Shown here piece after piece: positions 35,406 through 43,728 of a stretch of DNA of 64,000 nt. The DNA comes from Paenibacillus sp. AN1007 (lineage in GTDB: Bacteria; Bacillota; Bacilli; Paenibacillales; Paenibacillaceae), in the NCBI RefSeq assembly GCF_040702995.1, contig NZ_CP159992.1, positions 4,179,501-4,243,500 on the forward strand. The letters run 5' to 3'. The position numbers and the translations under genes were made by a program. Below the pieces are notes generated by a model. It had not been told where the DNA came from. It searched no databases and saw nothing but the letters and a program-made list of their open reading frames with translations. Numbering within the stretch: the stretch's first letter is position 1; every line of letters starts with the position of its first letter.

Positions 35406-36187
35406 TGCCGTCCTACCCTCTCTTTCCACTGCAGTCCAGCCTGAAGACTTTCGGTCACTGTGTCATACACCAGTCTGCCGATGACCGCCCCCAAAGCCGT
35501 TGCTGTACCCGCGTAAGTGTGAAGCGGCTGGATATCGTCCCCGTTCTGACGAACAGCAAGCACAATGGCATCCGTTGTTGTACCTGTGGCAGGCAGTCCG
35601 TTCTCCGAATCGGCAATGCCTGCATCCGCAAGCGCTCGAGCTTTGGCCTCCACTGCCGTCTGAACCGCATTGACCATTGCTCCCGAAGTCATCCGGCCGT
35701 TGAACCAGAGCATGATATTAATTGTGCCAGGGATATATGGAGCTCTGTTTTGGGTTTGCCCATGGATATCAAAAACAGTTCTCTCCGAACCTGCACGTGC
35801 AGCATTCGATACTCCGGCAGTTGTACAGCACAGCAGCCCGAATTCCGAACTTGTAAATTCCTGAATGGAGGTATGCTCCAGCCTAACAGCTGTTAATAAT
35901 CCGGCACATTGATCGGCCTGTTCCTGCCATTCACGCAGCGCCTGAGCGATATCACGGGGTGGATCATCACAGCGGTAGTGTTTGTCCACATAAATGTTAA
36001 AGACGCGATTCAATTCAAGCATCCCGCCGCCATATACTGCGCTGGACAGTGCAGAAGCAGAATGCGGAATCTGTGCTTTGATATGCCGTTCATGCGCAGA
36101 GATGTGCAGCCCAGGCCAGGAAGAGGATACATAGACGTTCTCGCCTATTTTTCCATGTGTAAAATAGTTATAAAACGGGAGTGTCAT
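35402..36187 (-). CDS. cbiZ: Adenosylcobinamide amidohydrolase
   Basis: CbiZ-family amidase of 261 aa, which converts salvaged adenosylcobinamide to adenosylcobyric acid by removing aminopropanol. Family segments are FGLLCCTTAGVSNAARAG, GTINIMLWFNGRMTSGAMVN and GLPATGTTTDAIVLAV, followed by HTYAGTATALGAVIGRLVYD. Four-base overlaps with cobD (upstream) and cbiB (downstream). In this order the product of CbiZ is the substrate of CbiB, and CobD supplies the other reactant, so the three genes form a remodelling module. Confidence 0.93.
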   Translation of the reverse strand: MTLPFYNYFTHGKIGENVYVSSSWPGLHISAHERHIKAQIPHSASALSSAVYGGGMLELNRVFNIYVDKHYRCDDPPRDIAQALREWQEQADQCAGLLTAVRLEHTSIQEFTSSEFGLLCCTTAGVSNAARAGSERTVFDIHGQTQNRAPYIPGTINIMLWFNGRMTSGAMVNAVQTAVEAKARALADAGIADSENGLPATGTTTDAIVLAVRQNGDDIQPLHTYAGTATALGAVIGRLVYDTVTESLQAGLQWKERVGRQ

Positions 36188-37374
36188 GACCGCTTTCCTC
36201 CCTTTCCTTTTTCGGAATGCTGCTTATGGCTCTGCTGACCTGCCTGATCAGAAGATGCCAGACACGCGTCCTGATCCTTGCTCCGCTCAAGCACACTTCC
36301 CAACACGTCAAGCAGTCTGTCATTGGCCTGGGCACCTTTGACCGCGAAGCGTACATGTCCTGCACCAAGCCCCGGATACATGGCACAGCTGCGAATCAAA
36401 ATGCCTCGCTTCCCCAATGCTTCCTGGATGGAAGCCGCCGTCCATGGTTCTGGCACACGCGCCAGAATAAAATTTGCCTCACCCGGCGTTACGCTGCACC
36501 CATACATCTCCAGCGATGTAATTAATCGTGCCCGTTCACGCGTAATATGCGATATCGTTTCCTGTTCAAAACGTTCGCCGCTGCGCAGGCAGGCTTCTCC
36601 TGCAATTAATGCCAGTCCATTCACACTCCAAGTCACCTGTTTCTCCGTCATCGCCTGTATGTATGCTGCACTCCCCAAGGCATATCCGAGTCGCAGTCCG
36701 GGAATAGCGTAGAACTTGGTCATGGAGCGGATAATAATCACATTCGGGTATTTATCCAGATGCGGAGCAAGAGACTGCCGCCGGGAAACTGGAATAAAAT
36801 CAATAAAGGCTTCGTCAATAACGAGTACCGTATCCTTCTCTTCAGCTTTGCGGGCAAGTCTGTGAAGCACTTCCACCGGATACTGCACACCGTTTGGATT
36901 GTTCGGCTGTCCAAGGAAAAGCAGGTCTACCTTCTCCATCAACTGTTCGATATCTTCGGTTCTCGCCTGCCAATTCAATTCTTCCCGGCCTGCTGCATGG
37001 ATGACCTCCGCACCGAATTGCCGCGCCAAAGTGCTGTACTCCGAAAAGCCCGGTTCCACCGTTCCTACTCTGCGTGGAGCAAGTGCCAGCAGAATCAGAG
37101 CCATGCTTTCGGCAGCTCCATTGGCTACGGAAATCTGCTTCTTCGTTACCCCCAAACGCTCACTCAACAGTGCTTTGAATGCCCGATGGCCCGGATCAGG
37201 ATAACGAAGCACGGAGTGCAGACCTTGCTGCAGTGCTTCGAGCACCTCTCTAGGCGGTCCTAGCGGGTTAATATTGGCGCTGTAATCGAGGAAATCTGCC
37301 GCACTGCCTCCAAATCGCGAAGCAGCCGTCTCCACATCTCCGCCATGTCCGAATACTTCGATATAACCGGTCAT
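36184..37374 (-). CDS. cobD: L-threonine-O-3-phosphate decarboxylase
   Basis: PLP-dependent aminotransferase-fold enzyme of 396 aa making (R)-1-amino-2-propanol phosphate for the nucleotide loop. Typical segments: DYSANINPLGPP near residue 33, VANGAAESMALIL, FLGQPNNPNGVQ, VIDEAFIDF and the PLP Lys in IIRSMTKFYAIPGLRLGY. The C-terminal 30 residues are charged and variable (ERSKDQDACLASSDQAGQQS). ATG 37374 overlaps a four-codon frame (ATG ACG GAA GAA TGA) that has the better Shine-Dalgarno spacing. It histidinol-phosphate-transaminase-like in fold, but context favours CobD. Confidence 0.92.
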   Translation of the reverse strand: MTGYIEVFGHGGDVETAASRFGGSAADFLDYSANINPLGPPREVLEALQQGLHSVLRYPDPGHRAFKALLSERLGVTKKQISVANGAAESMALILLALAPRRVGTVEPGFSEYSTLARQFGAEVIHAAGREELNWQARTEDIEQLMEKVDLLFLGQPNNPNGVQYPVEVLHRLARKAEEKDTVLVIDEAFIDFIPVSRRQSLAPHLDKYPNVIIIRSMTKFYAIPGLRLGYALGSAAYIQAMTEKQVTWSVNGLALIAGEACLRSGERFEQETISHITRERARLITSLEMYGCSVTPGEANFILARVPEPWTAASIQEALGKRGILIRSCAMYPGLGAGHVRFAVKGAQANDRLLDVLGSVLERSKDQDACLASSDQAGQQSHKQHSEKGKGGKRS

Positions 37375-37506
37375 TCTTCCGTCATCCTCTCTGTCTGTTC
37401 TTTTTATTATGGATGGCACATGAGGGACGGGTCAATGCTGTATTACTTTTCAATATCATATACCTGGAAAGGGAGGCTTCAAAATAAAGGGCATCACGTG
37501 TTTTCT

Positions 37507-37535
37507 TTGTGTCCCAACGACAATTCGTTTACAAT
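37507..37535 (+). promoter_or_regulatory. Candidate promoter of lplJ
   Basis: TTGTGT-N17-TACAAT about 100 bp before the start codon. The rest of the cobD-lplJ gap has no clear riboswitch, so the cobD operon promoter on the other strand was not identified. Confidence 0.55.
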
Positions 37536-37636
37536 AGAAGAGGAATTTCAGGAACTTCGGTTTTCTGATTCATGGATACAAGCATCACTACATAAGGGGC
37601 TTCGCGCCTCTCACATACATTAATGGAGGAATGACC

Positions 37637-38641
37637 ATGCTGTTTGTAGACAACCAGGGCATTACAGATCCTTCTGTAAACCTCGCGATTGAGGAATACA
37701 TTCTGAAGCATCTGCCGATGGAGGATGACAGCTACCTGCTGTTTTACATCAACCGTCCGTCCATCATCATTGGCAAGCACCAAAATACGATTGAAGAAAT
37801 TAATATCGAATACGTTCAGGATAACGGTGTGCAGGTGGTACGCCGTCTTTCCGGGGGCGGCGCAGTGTATCACGATCTGGGCAACCTGAACTTCAGTTTC
37901 ATCACTGCGGATGACGGTCAATCCTTCCATAACTTCCGCAAGTTCACCCAGCCTGTGGTTGAAGCGCTGCACGAACTTGGCGTCAATGCCGAGTTGACCG
38001 GACGCAATGATCTGCAAGTCGGCGAAAAGAAAATTTCGGGCAACGCCCAATTTGCTACCCGCGGACGCATGTTCAGTCACGGCACGCTGATGTTTGATCT
38101 GAATCTGGAGCATGTTCAGGCATCCTTGAACGTCAATCCCGAGAAATTCAAATCCAAGAGCACCAAGTCGGTACGCAGCCGGGTTGCCAACATTCGTGAT
38201 CTGATTGACACCAATCTGACGATTGAAGAGTTCCGTGATGAGCTGCTGCGTCATATTTTCCGCATGGAGCCGCAGGACGTTCCTCAGTACAAGCTGACCG
38301 AGAAGGACTGGGACAAAATCAAGGAAATCTCGGCCGAGCGTTATAACAACTGGGACTGGAACTACGGTCTGTCACCAGAAAGCAATGTGAAGCACACCCG
38401 CAAATTCCCGGTCGGCATCATTGATCTGCGCATGAACATCAAGGATGGACGCATCGAAGATATTAAAATTTTCGGCGATTTCTTCGGTGTTGGTGATGTG
38501 GCAGATATCGAGGACATGCTGCGCGGCAAGCGTTACGATGAGACTGAAGTGCGTTCAGCACTGGAAGGTCTGAATGTGAAGCATTACTTTGGCAACCTGG
38601 AGCTGGAAGACTTTATCGGCCTTGTTTTCCTGGAAGAATAA
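37637..38641 (+). CDS. lplJ: Lipoate--protein ligase
   Basis: ATP-dependent ligase that attaches scavenged lipoate to lipoyl domains of 2-oxoacid dehydrogenases; 334 aa. Motifs: FYINRPSIIIGKHQNTIEEI near residue 40, VVRRLSGGGAVYHDLGNLNFSFI (lipoyl-AMP loop) near 75, GRNDLQVGEKKISGNAQFA with the catalytic Lys, and a C-terminal accessory domain (KFPVGIIDLRMNIKDGRIED). ATG 37637 has GGAGG seven bases upstream. The ATG at 37631 is only one base from it. Monocistronic. Confidence 0.95.
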   Translation: MLFVDNQGITDPSVNLAIEEYILKHLPMEDDSYLLFYINRPSIIIGKHQNTIEEINIEYVQDNGVQVVRRLSGGGAVYHDLGNLNFSFITADDGQSFHNFRKFTQPVVEALHELGVNAELTGRNDLQVGEKKISGNAQFATRGRMFSHGTLMFDLNLEHVQASLNVNPEKFKSKSTKSVRSRVANIRDLIDTNLTIEEFRDELLRHIFRMEPQDVPQYKLTEKDWDKIKEISAERYNNWDWNYGLSPESNVKHTRKFPVGIIDLRMNIKDGRIEDIKIFGDFFGVGDVADIEDMLRGKRYDETEVRSALEGLNVKHYFGNLELEDFIGLVFLEE

Positions 38642-38691
38642 CAAAGAAAATATGACATTTAGATGGGTATAGATGGTTTGAACGAATTTTC

Positions 38692-39008
38692 GATTACACA
38701 TTTAACGGAAAAGGCAGAACTATTCGTTTACACAATAACGGAGAAGACAGAAAAAAACCGGAGAAGCAAAGCGTTCGCCTGAAAGCTTTCTGCAAGAAAG
38801 CTGCATCGGAAGCATACGCTTATCACCGGATTTTCCCCTTTAACAAAAGGGAATCAAAAAATCGGGGGATAACAGCGATCGGAAGGTTATTCTGTCTTCG
38901 GAGTGACCGCGTAAATCACCGGTGGTTCAACTTTTAAGTTCTAATAAAAATCCGGTGATGATTAGAGCGATCATAAGATGAATCTACATTTGGAGTGACT
39001 CGTGTAAT
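38692..39008. repeat. Outer R2 element interrupted by a second R2 copy
   Basis: Left arm GATTACACATTTAACGGAAA (38692) and right arm ending GGAGTGACTCGTGTAATC (39008) carry the R2 termini, with GATTACAC/GTGTAATC as a perfect inverted repeat. Between them sits the complete copy b (38727-38916). The right part also repeats ATCACCGG (38916) and CCGGTGAT (38952) from the R2 interior. This fills most of the 420-bp gap between lplJ and the HAD gene. Confidence 0.7.
38727..38916. repeat. R2 structured repeat, copy b
   Basis: 190-bp element matching copy a along its whole length. Ends TTTACAC/GCGTAAA, arms GGAGAAGACAGAA and TTCTGTCTTCGGAG, hairpin AGCTTTC-TGCAA-GAAAGCT, CCCCTTTAACAAAAGGG, then ATCGGGGGATAACAGCGATC. 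The arm sequence differs from copy a in a paired way (AGACAG/CTGTCT here, GTGCAG/CTGCAC there). Confidence 0.85.
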
Positions 39009-39063
39009 CTATTTATTTCGTTCAATGATATAGAAGCAGATAAAAAAAGGAGAGAAACATCAC

Positions 39064-39867
39064 ATGACTTACAAACTCATTGCCATCGACATCGATGACA
39101 CTCTGATTAACGACAACAAGGAAGTTACACCGGCTACACAAACAGCTCTGGAACAAGCGGTAGCCCATGGAGTTGTTGTTACCCTTGCTACAGGACGCGC
39201 TTATGCCTCCGCGCAGGCACTTGCACGTCAAACCAAGCTGAACGTACCGATCATTACGTATCAGGGCGCTTTGGTGAAAAACCTGCTTGATGAAAAAGTG
39301 CTTTATGAGCGCTATGTACCGCAGGAGGCTTCCCGCAAACTGTTTGACTACTGTCTGGAGAAAAATCTGCACCTGCAAACGTACATCGACGACAAGCTGT
39401 ATGCTCGTGAAGAAAACCAGAAACTGCTTGACTATGCCAAGCTGAACGGCACGCAATATTACATCGAGTCTGACTTCATCAAAGTCATCGAACAACCAAC
39501 ACCTAAACTGCTGATCATCGACGAGCCGGACTATCTGGATCAAGTGGCTGTAGAGCTTCGTGAGCTGCTTGGACCAGAAGTGCACATTACCAAATCCAAG
39601 CCGTACTTCCTCGAAATTATGCATAAGGAAGGTACGAAAGGCCACGCCCTGACGTTCCTGGCTGAGCATTTCGGTCACGAGCTTAGCGAGTGCATTGCCA
39701 TCGGTGACTCCTGGAACGATCATGAGATGCTGGAAGTGGCGGGTCTTGGTGTAGCGATGGGTAACGCCATCCCTGCGCTGAAAGATCTGGCAGACTACAT
39801 TACGGCGAGCAACAACGAAGACGGCGTCAAAGAGGTTATCGAGAAATTTGTACTGAACGCAGAGTAA
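39064..39867 (+). CDS. Cof-type HAD-IIB phosphatase
   Basis: Haloacid-dehalogenase-superfamily phosphatase of 267 aa with a C2B cap. Motif I IAIDIDDTLINDNKEV (nucleophile and acid Asp), motif II LATGRAYASAQ, motif III Lys near MHKEGTKGHAL, motif IV AIGDSWNDHEMLEVAG. The closest kind is Bacillus YwpJ/YkrA-like sugar-phosphate phosphatases. ATG with GGAGAG nine bases upstream. Ends at the terminator at 39893-39932. Substrate unknown. Confidence 0.93.
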   Translation: MTYKLIAIDIDDTLINDNKEVTPATQTALEQAVAHGVVVTLATGRAYASAQALARQTKLNVPIITYQGALVKNLLDEKVLYERYVPQEASRKLFDYCLEKNLHLQTYIDDKLYAREENQKLLDYAKLNGTQYYIESDFIKVIEQPTPKLLIIDEPDYLDQVAVELRELLGPEVHITKSKPYFLEIMHKEGTKGHALTFLAEHFGHELSECIAIGDSWNDHEMLEVAGLGVAMGNAIPALKDLADYITASNNEDGVKEVIEKFVLNAE

Positions 39868-39892
39868 ACAATACGCTGTGAATCAAAAAAAC

Positions 39893-39932
39893 AGCCCGGA
39901 TACCACGATCAATTGTGGTTCCGGGTTTTGTT
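39893..39932. terminator. Bidirectional intrinsic terminator
   Basis: Stem CCCGGA/TCCGGG with inner CCAC/GTGG, A run on the left and T-rich sequence on the right, between the convergent HAD gene and the small membrane-protein gene. Confidence 0.8.
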
Positions 39933-39939
39933 TGTAGTT

Positions 39940-40122
39940 TTATTTTTTATTTTTGGCCAGCAATACTGCGGTTAAAAAAGAAATCTGTAACGACACAGTA
40001 ATAGCAACCGAAACCATAATATTCGTTGAATCGGATATATGAACGAAAAATAAAACAAGAATGAATACCAGGATAGAAAGAATCACACTGGCTAAGAAAT
40101 TCAGGAAAACTTTTTTCATCAT
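39940..40122 (-). CDS. Small two-helix membrane protein
   Basis: Unrecognised 60-aa protein: a basic start (MMKKVF), hydrophobic helix SVILSILVFILVLFFV, a short polar turn HISDSTNI, a second helix VSVAITVSLQISFLTAVLLA, and a basic end KNKK. GGAG lies nine bases before the ATG, and the hydrophobic pattern with positive ends supports a real product. It could follow the EamA gene in one transcript (66-bp gap). Function unknown. Confidence 0.68.
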   Translation of the reverse strand: MMKKVFLNFLASVILSILVFILVLFFVHISDSTNIMVSVAITVSLQISFLTAVLLAKNKK

Positions 40123-40188
40123 TTCACACGACTCCTCAAAGTAACAACTCTTACTATCATACTATAGAGGAGATTCTCCCGGTATATT

Positions 40189-41112
40189 CTAGGAGCCTTG
40201 CACAATCACCTTCGTACGTTTCCCTTTCTTCAACCAGCTGCTCACCTTATCATTCATAGCCAGCAGGCCAGAGATCACCAGCACTACACCAACCCAGGTA
40301 ATCCAGCTGACATGCTCTCCGTAAACAACTGCCCCAAGCCCAACCGCGATCGGTGGAGAGATGTACAGCCACGTTGCCGGGAACAATGGATTTGTGCGCG
40401 ACATGATCCAGTAGAACAGACTGTGCCCGACCATCGAACCGATTACGGTCAGATATATCACAGATGATACCGCAGGCAGTACATCGAGTGCCGACATGTT
40501 CCACGACTCCGTCAACGCTGACAGGATAAATAACAACACGCCGCCATACATCATCTGCACCGCATTAATCGCAACAGGACTCATCGAACTGAATTGATGA
40601 ATGACTTTTTTGGAATAAAGCGTACCTGCCGAATAACATACTTCCCCTATCAACACAGCGATGCATCCCCACAAAAATAAAGACCCTGCTCCCAGCGATA
40701 CGCCTGGCAAAACAACAAGCACAACGCCTGTAAAACCAATCAGGCAGCCAACAAGCATGCGAGCCGATGTTTTCTGCCGCAGTAGCGCTGTCTGCATGAG
40801 CATAATCATCAGCGGGCCTGTAGCCGATAGGATGGCACCCACGCCAGAGCTGACATGCTGTTCAGCCCAATATAACGTGGCAAACGTGCCGAAGGTCAGA
40901 CCTGCTCCGGTAATCAGCATTTCTTTGCGCCACAACAAGGACATTTTCACATGCCCCTTCATCCTCATCCATGTAAACATCAATGCTCCTGCTATCACAA
41001 ACCGCAGTCCCGCTGAGAGGAAAGGCGGCATGCCTGCCTCAACTCCAACCTTAATCGCCAGAAACGTTGTCCCGAAAACAAGACACATTACGGTAAATGC
41101 AATCCCCACCAT
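40189..41112 (-). CDS. EamA/DMT-superfamily transporter
   Basis: Ten-helix drug/metabolite exporter-type protein of 307 aa with two EamA repeats (FGTTFLAIKVGVEAGMPPFL in the first, LIGEVCYSAGTLYSKK in the second) and the typical late segment ATWLYISPPIAVGLGAVVYGE. It ends in a basic tail. ATG 41112 has AAGGAG eight bases upstream. The GTG at 41121 abuts it and is rejected. Divergent from the MocR regulator at 41233, which probably controls it. Substrate unknown; such pairs often export amino acids or vitamins. Confidence 0.92.
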   Translation of the reverse strand: MVGIAFTVMCLVFGTTFLAIKVGVEAGMPPFLSAGLRFVIAGALMFTWMRMKGHVKMSLLWRKEMLITGAGLTFGTFATLYWAEQHVSSGVGAILSATGPLMIMLMQTALLRQKTSARMLVGCLIGFTGVVLVVLPGVSLGAGSLFLWGCIAVLIGEVCYSAGTLYSKKVIHQFSSMSPVAINAVQMMYGGVLLFILSALTESWNMSALDVLPAVSSVIYLTVIGSMVGHSLFYWIMSRTNPLFPATWLYISPPIAVGLGAVVYGEHVSWITWVGVVLVISGLLAMNDKVSSWLKKGKRTKVIVQGS

Positions 41113-41129
41113 GTTAACCACTCCTTTAT

Positions 41130-41183
41130 CTGTTCTCCATCATAGCTCATGGTCTATAGAACAGAATGAACAAAACAGAACAG
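41130..41183. promoter_or_regulatory. Candidate operator in the EamA/MocR divergent promoter
   Basis: AGAACAG occurs at 41158-41164 and 41177-41183 (direct, 19 bp apart) and inverted as CTGTTCT at 41130-41136. Repeats of this kind are expected for a MocR dimer acting on both promoters. Confidence 0.5.
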
Positions 41184-41232
41184 TTCCTCCGCTTTAGCTG
41201 TTACAATGGAGTTCAAAAGGAGCGTGAATCGG

Positions 41233-42654
41233 GTGGGCAAAACGTTAATGATGACAGATAACAGCATGAAACGGTACGAGCAGGTCATCCATTATCTCAT
41301 TGTGCGGATCGAGGCAGGTGAATGGGCTGAAGAGGAAAAACTGCCTTCGGTGCGAAGCCTGTCCGAACTGCTCGGCGTACATCGGCTTACAGTATTCAAA
41401 GCGTATCAAGAGTTAAAGCAGCGCGGCATTGTTTATGTCAAAGATAAATCCGGTTATTATGTCAGTCCTGCCAAACCAATAGCGGATGCAGATCAGGCCG
41501 ATGACCCGTCCGTATCTGCCTGGCTTCATTGGGATACGCTGGATCGCGTCCAATCGCTGGAAGCTGAGTATCAGTTCTCCAAATCCTTGATCGACCCTTC
41601 CCTGCTGCCCAACCGATATTGGGGGGAGCTGATGCGTGACTTGCTGGATCAGTATCCTCGCCTGCTGGGCACCTATTCGACGATCCAAGGTGATCTGGAG
41701 CTGCGCAGCAGTCTCGCAGATCACCTGACGACGAAGGAACGTTTCTATCTCTCGGCTGATGAGGTGCTGATTACTTCCGGTGCGCAGCAGGCGATTGATG
41801 TCATCGCTCGTGCACTGGTCAAGCCTGGGGATCGGGTGTTGATTGAGCGGCCGACTTATGGCCCTGCCATGGAAATTTTTCGTAAACAAGGGGCAAAGCT
41901 TGTCTTTACCGATATCCACCCGGAGGGTTACGATCTGGAGCAGATTGAGCATCTGATGAAAACGGAGAAACCTCGCCTCTTTTATATGACACCGACGTTT
42001 CAAAATCCAACGGGACTCAGCATTTCTGTGGAGCAGCGCAAACTGCTGCCGGAAATGGCTGAACAATATGGCTGTTATCTGGTGGAGGATGACAGCACCT
42101 ATGATATTTATTTTAAAGAGAAACCTCCCGCACCCATTTTCACTTACGATACTTCCGGGCATACGTTGTACATCCGCAGCTACAGCAAATACGTAGTTCC
42201 CGGGTTGCGAATCGCAGCCATTATGTGCCGTCCACACCTCATGGCAGGGCTGCAGGCGATCAAGGCTTTGACCGACAACGGATCACCGCTGCTGAATCAG
42301 AAGCTGTTTCTTCGTTACTTTCAATCGGAACGCATGCAGCAGCATCTGTCCAAATTACGAACTGCGATTCAGCTTCGAATGGAAGTGATGGAGCAGTGTC
42401 TGCTGGAAACGAACTGGACTTGGACACGTCCCGAAGGTGGTTTGAACATCTGGGCCGAGCTGCCAGAAGGGATTGATACAGGCAGACTGCTGCACCAAAG
42501 CATGGAGAAGTCCGTTGCTTTCGTGCCAGGAACCGTATTTGATCCTTCCCACGATTCGGGGAGCCGCAAAATCCGTCTCTCCTTCTCCTATGCGCGGGAA
42601 CAGCAGATTCGGGAAGGCATGCACAGATTAATCACAATAGCGGAGAAAAAGTAA
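41233..42654 (+). CDS. MocR-type regulator (GntR helix-turn-helix plus aminotransferase domain)
   Basis: PLP-binding transcription factor of about 473 aa. The N-terminal GntR winged helix has LPSVRSLSELLGVHRLTVFKAYQEL and DKSGYYVS. A linker leads to a class I aminotransferase domain with TSGAQQAIDVIARAL, YMTPTFQNPTGLSIS and the PLP Lys in IRSYSKYVVPGLRIA. GTG 41233 has AGGAG ten bases upstream. ATG 41206 has no site, and the tandem ATGs at 41248/41251 are alternatives. Divergent orientation to the EamA gene fits local control. The effector amino acid or vitamer is unknown. Confidence 0.9.
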   Translation: MGKTLMMTDNSMKRYEQVIHYLIVRIEAGEWAEEEKLPSVRSLSELLGVHRLTVFKAYQELKQRGIVYVKDKSGYYVSPAKPIADADQADDPSVSAWLHWDTLDRVQSLEAEYQFSKSLIDPSLLPNRYWGELMRDLLDQYPRLLGTYSTIQGDLELRSSLADHLTTKERFYLSADEVLITSGAQQAIDVIARALVKPGDRVLIERPTYGPAMEIFRKQGAKLVFTDIHPEGYDLEQIEHLMKTEKPRLFYMTPTFQNPTGLSISVEQRKLLPEMAEQYGCYLVEDDSTYDIYFKEKPPAPIFTYDTSGHTLYIRSYSKYVVPGLRIAAIMCRPHLMAGLQAIKALTDNGSPLLNQKLFLRYFQSERMQQHLSKLRTAIQLRMEVMEQCLLETNWTWTRPEGGLNIWAELPEGIDTGRLLHQSMEKSVAFVPGTVFDPSHDSGSRKIRLSFSYAREQQIREGMHRLITIAEKK

Positions 42655-42680
42655 AAACGAATAGGCAGCAGCTCCGAGCG

Positions 42681-42756
42681 CTGATAAAGGCGCGGAGTGC
42701 TGGCAATGCCGCGGAGTTCTGATAAAGGCGCAGAGCACTGCCAGAGGCTCGAACAA
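42681..42756. repeat. Two-unit 38-bp imperfect tandem repeat
   Basis: CTGATAAAGGCGCGGAG begins at 42681 and CTGATAAAGGCGCAGAG at 42719, each followed by a GC-rich half. It lies just upstream of R1 copy B, as the GC-rich stretch at 16960 does for copy A. Confidence 0.6.
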
Positions 42757-42814
42757 GATTTCGGGAACCGCAGGCTCGGAAAGCGAAGCAGTACCATTTC
42801 CCTGATTGCTGGCT

Positions 42815-43032
42815 GCTGGACCTAATGGTTTGGAGCGCTAACGATCACCAGAAACCTTATTCAGGCGTTTTTCTCCATCTGAGAAGTCTAACGATTCTCA
42901 GTGACGCTATTTTAACCAAACAGTGCGATTTACGCTCATTTTTTGTCCAAAATGCTGAAATAGCGTCTCCTGGAATCGTTACATTTTCAAATCGCTTGAA
43001 ATGCATCAAATAGAGTCTTCTGGAATCGTTAG
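42815..43032. repeat. R1 dyad-symmetric intergenic repeat, copy B
   Basis: Same architecture as copy A: boxes forward at 42838 and 42888, inverted at 42958 and 43008, 50 bp apart in each pair, 195 bp overall. The inner boxes share GACGCTATTT and its complement. GCTGGA lies 20 bp before the first AACGAT. It lies between the convergent MocR and ABC permease genes. Confidence 0.85.
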
Positions 43033-43101
43033 CGGTTAAAAACCCGCAGGAACATCAAGTCCACGAGTTCATGAGTCCATGCATCCATGAATCCGATCTG
43101 C

Positions 43102-43728
43102 CTATAGATCCTTTCTCTCGAACAGGCGGATCGTAACCATATACGATAAGAAAAACATTCCTATAACAGCAGTGGAAATCCCTATAATGACCGGTGCTGT
43201 AATCAGCCCTTCTTTACCAACCACCTTGAAAATAAATGCAGCAGGCTGAGCCAGAATAACCAGACAGACCAAAAAAATAATATTGATGATCATTGCCCCT
43301 TTTTTGCTAAGTGCATAGAAAAGCGGCATGTAAACGGACACCAGCACAAGTACTATACCCATCGAAATGAGGATGTCCAATGGGGAATGATTGGGTTTGT
43401 TCAGTTCAGGATAATTCAAATTAATCAGCTTGTGAATTCCGTAGGAAACAAGAACTCCGCACAGGGCAGTGAGAATGGAAGACAGAAATTTGGCCTGCAC
43501 GATCTGTTTGCGGCTGACCGGAAGCGTGACTAGAAAGTTATGGTTGTGGTTGGTGATGTCAATCATCGTAATAAGCACAGTTGAACCAAAAGCCGTATAT
43601 ATCCCAACGATATACATGGACCATTCCATCTGCGGGATAAAAGCCCAACTGAAAACAACAATATACACAGCAAGAATCCACAAAGCACCTCTCAGCGCGA
43701 TAAAGTCTTTGCGAAGCAGATTAAGCAT
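43102..43728 (-). CDS. ABC-2-type transporter permease
   Basis: Membrane subunit of 208 aa with about six helices and the ABC-2 pattern (short N terminus, DFIALRGALWILAVYIVVFS, NFLVTLPVSRKQIVQAKFLS as the cytoplasmic coupling segment). It overlaps the ATPase gene by eight bases. With the GntR regulator and ATPase it forms a three-gene unit like Bacillus ytrABC or bcrAB-type systems, which respond to cell-wall antibiotics in known cases. The exported substrate is unknown. Confidence 0.87.
   Translation of the reverse strand: MLNLLRKDFIALRGALWILAVYIVVFSWAFIPQMEWSMYIVGIYTAFGSTVLITMIDITNHNHNFLVTLPVSRKQIVQAKFLSSILTALCGVLVSYGIHKLINLNYPELNKPNHSPLDILISMGIVLVLVSVYMPLFYALSKKGAMIINIIFLVCLVILAQPAAFIFKVVGKEGLITAPVIIGISTAVIGMFFLSYMVTIRLFERKDL

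Noticed and set aside
37345-37623. A 92-codon plus-strand frame before lplJ.
   Set aside because: Overlaps the cobD start and the lplJ promoter, lacks a Shine-Dalgarno, and the translation shows no fold-like pattern.
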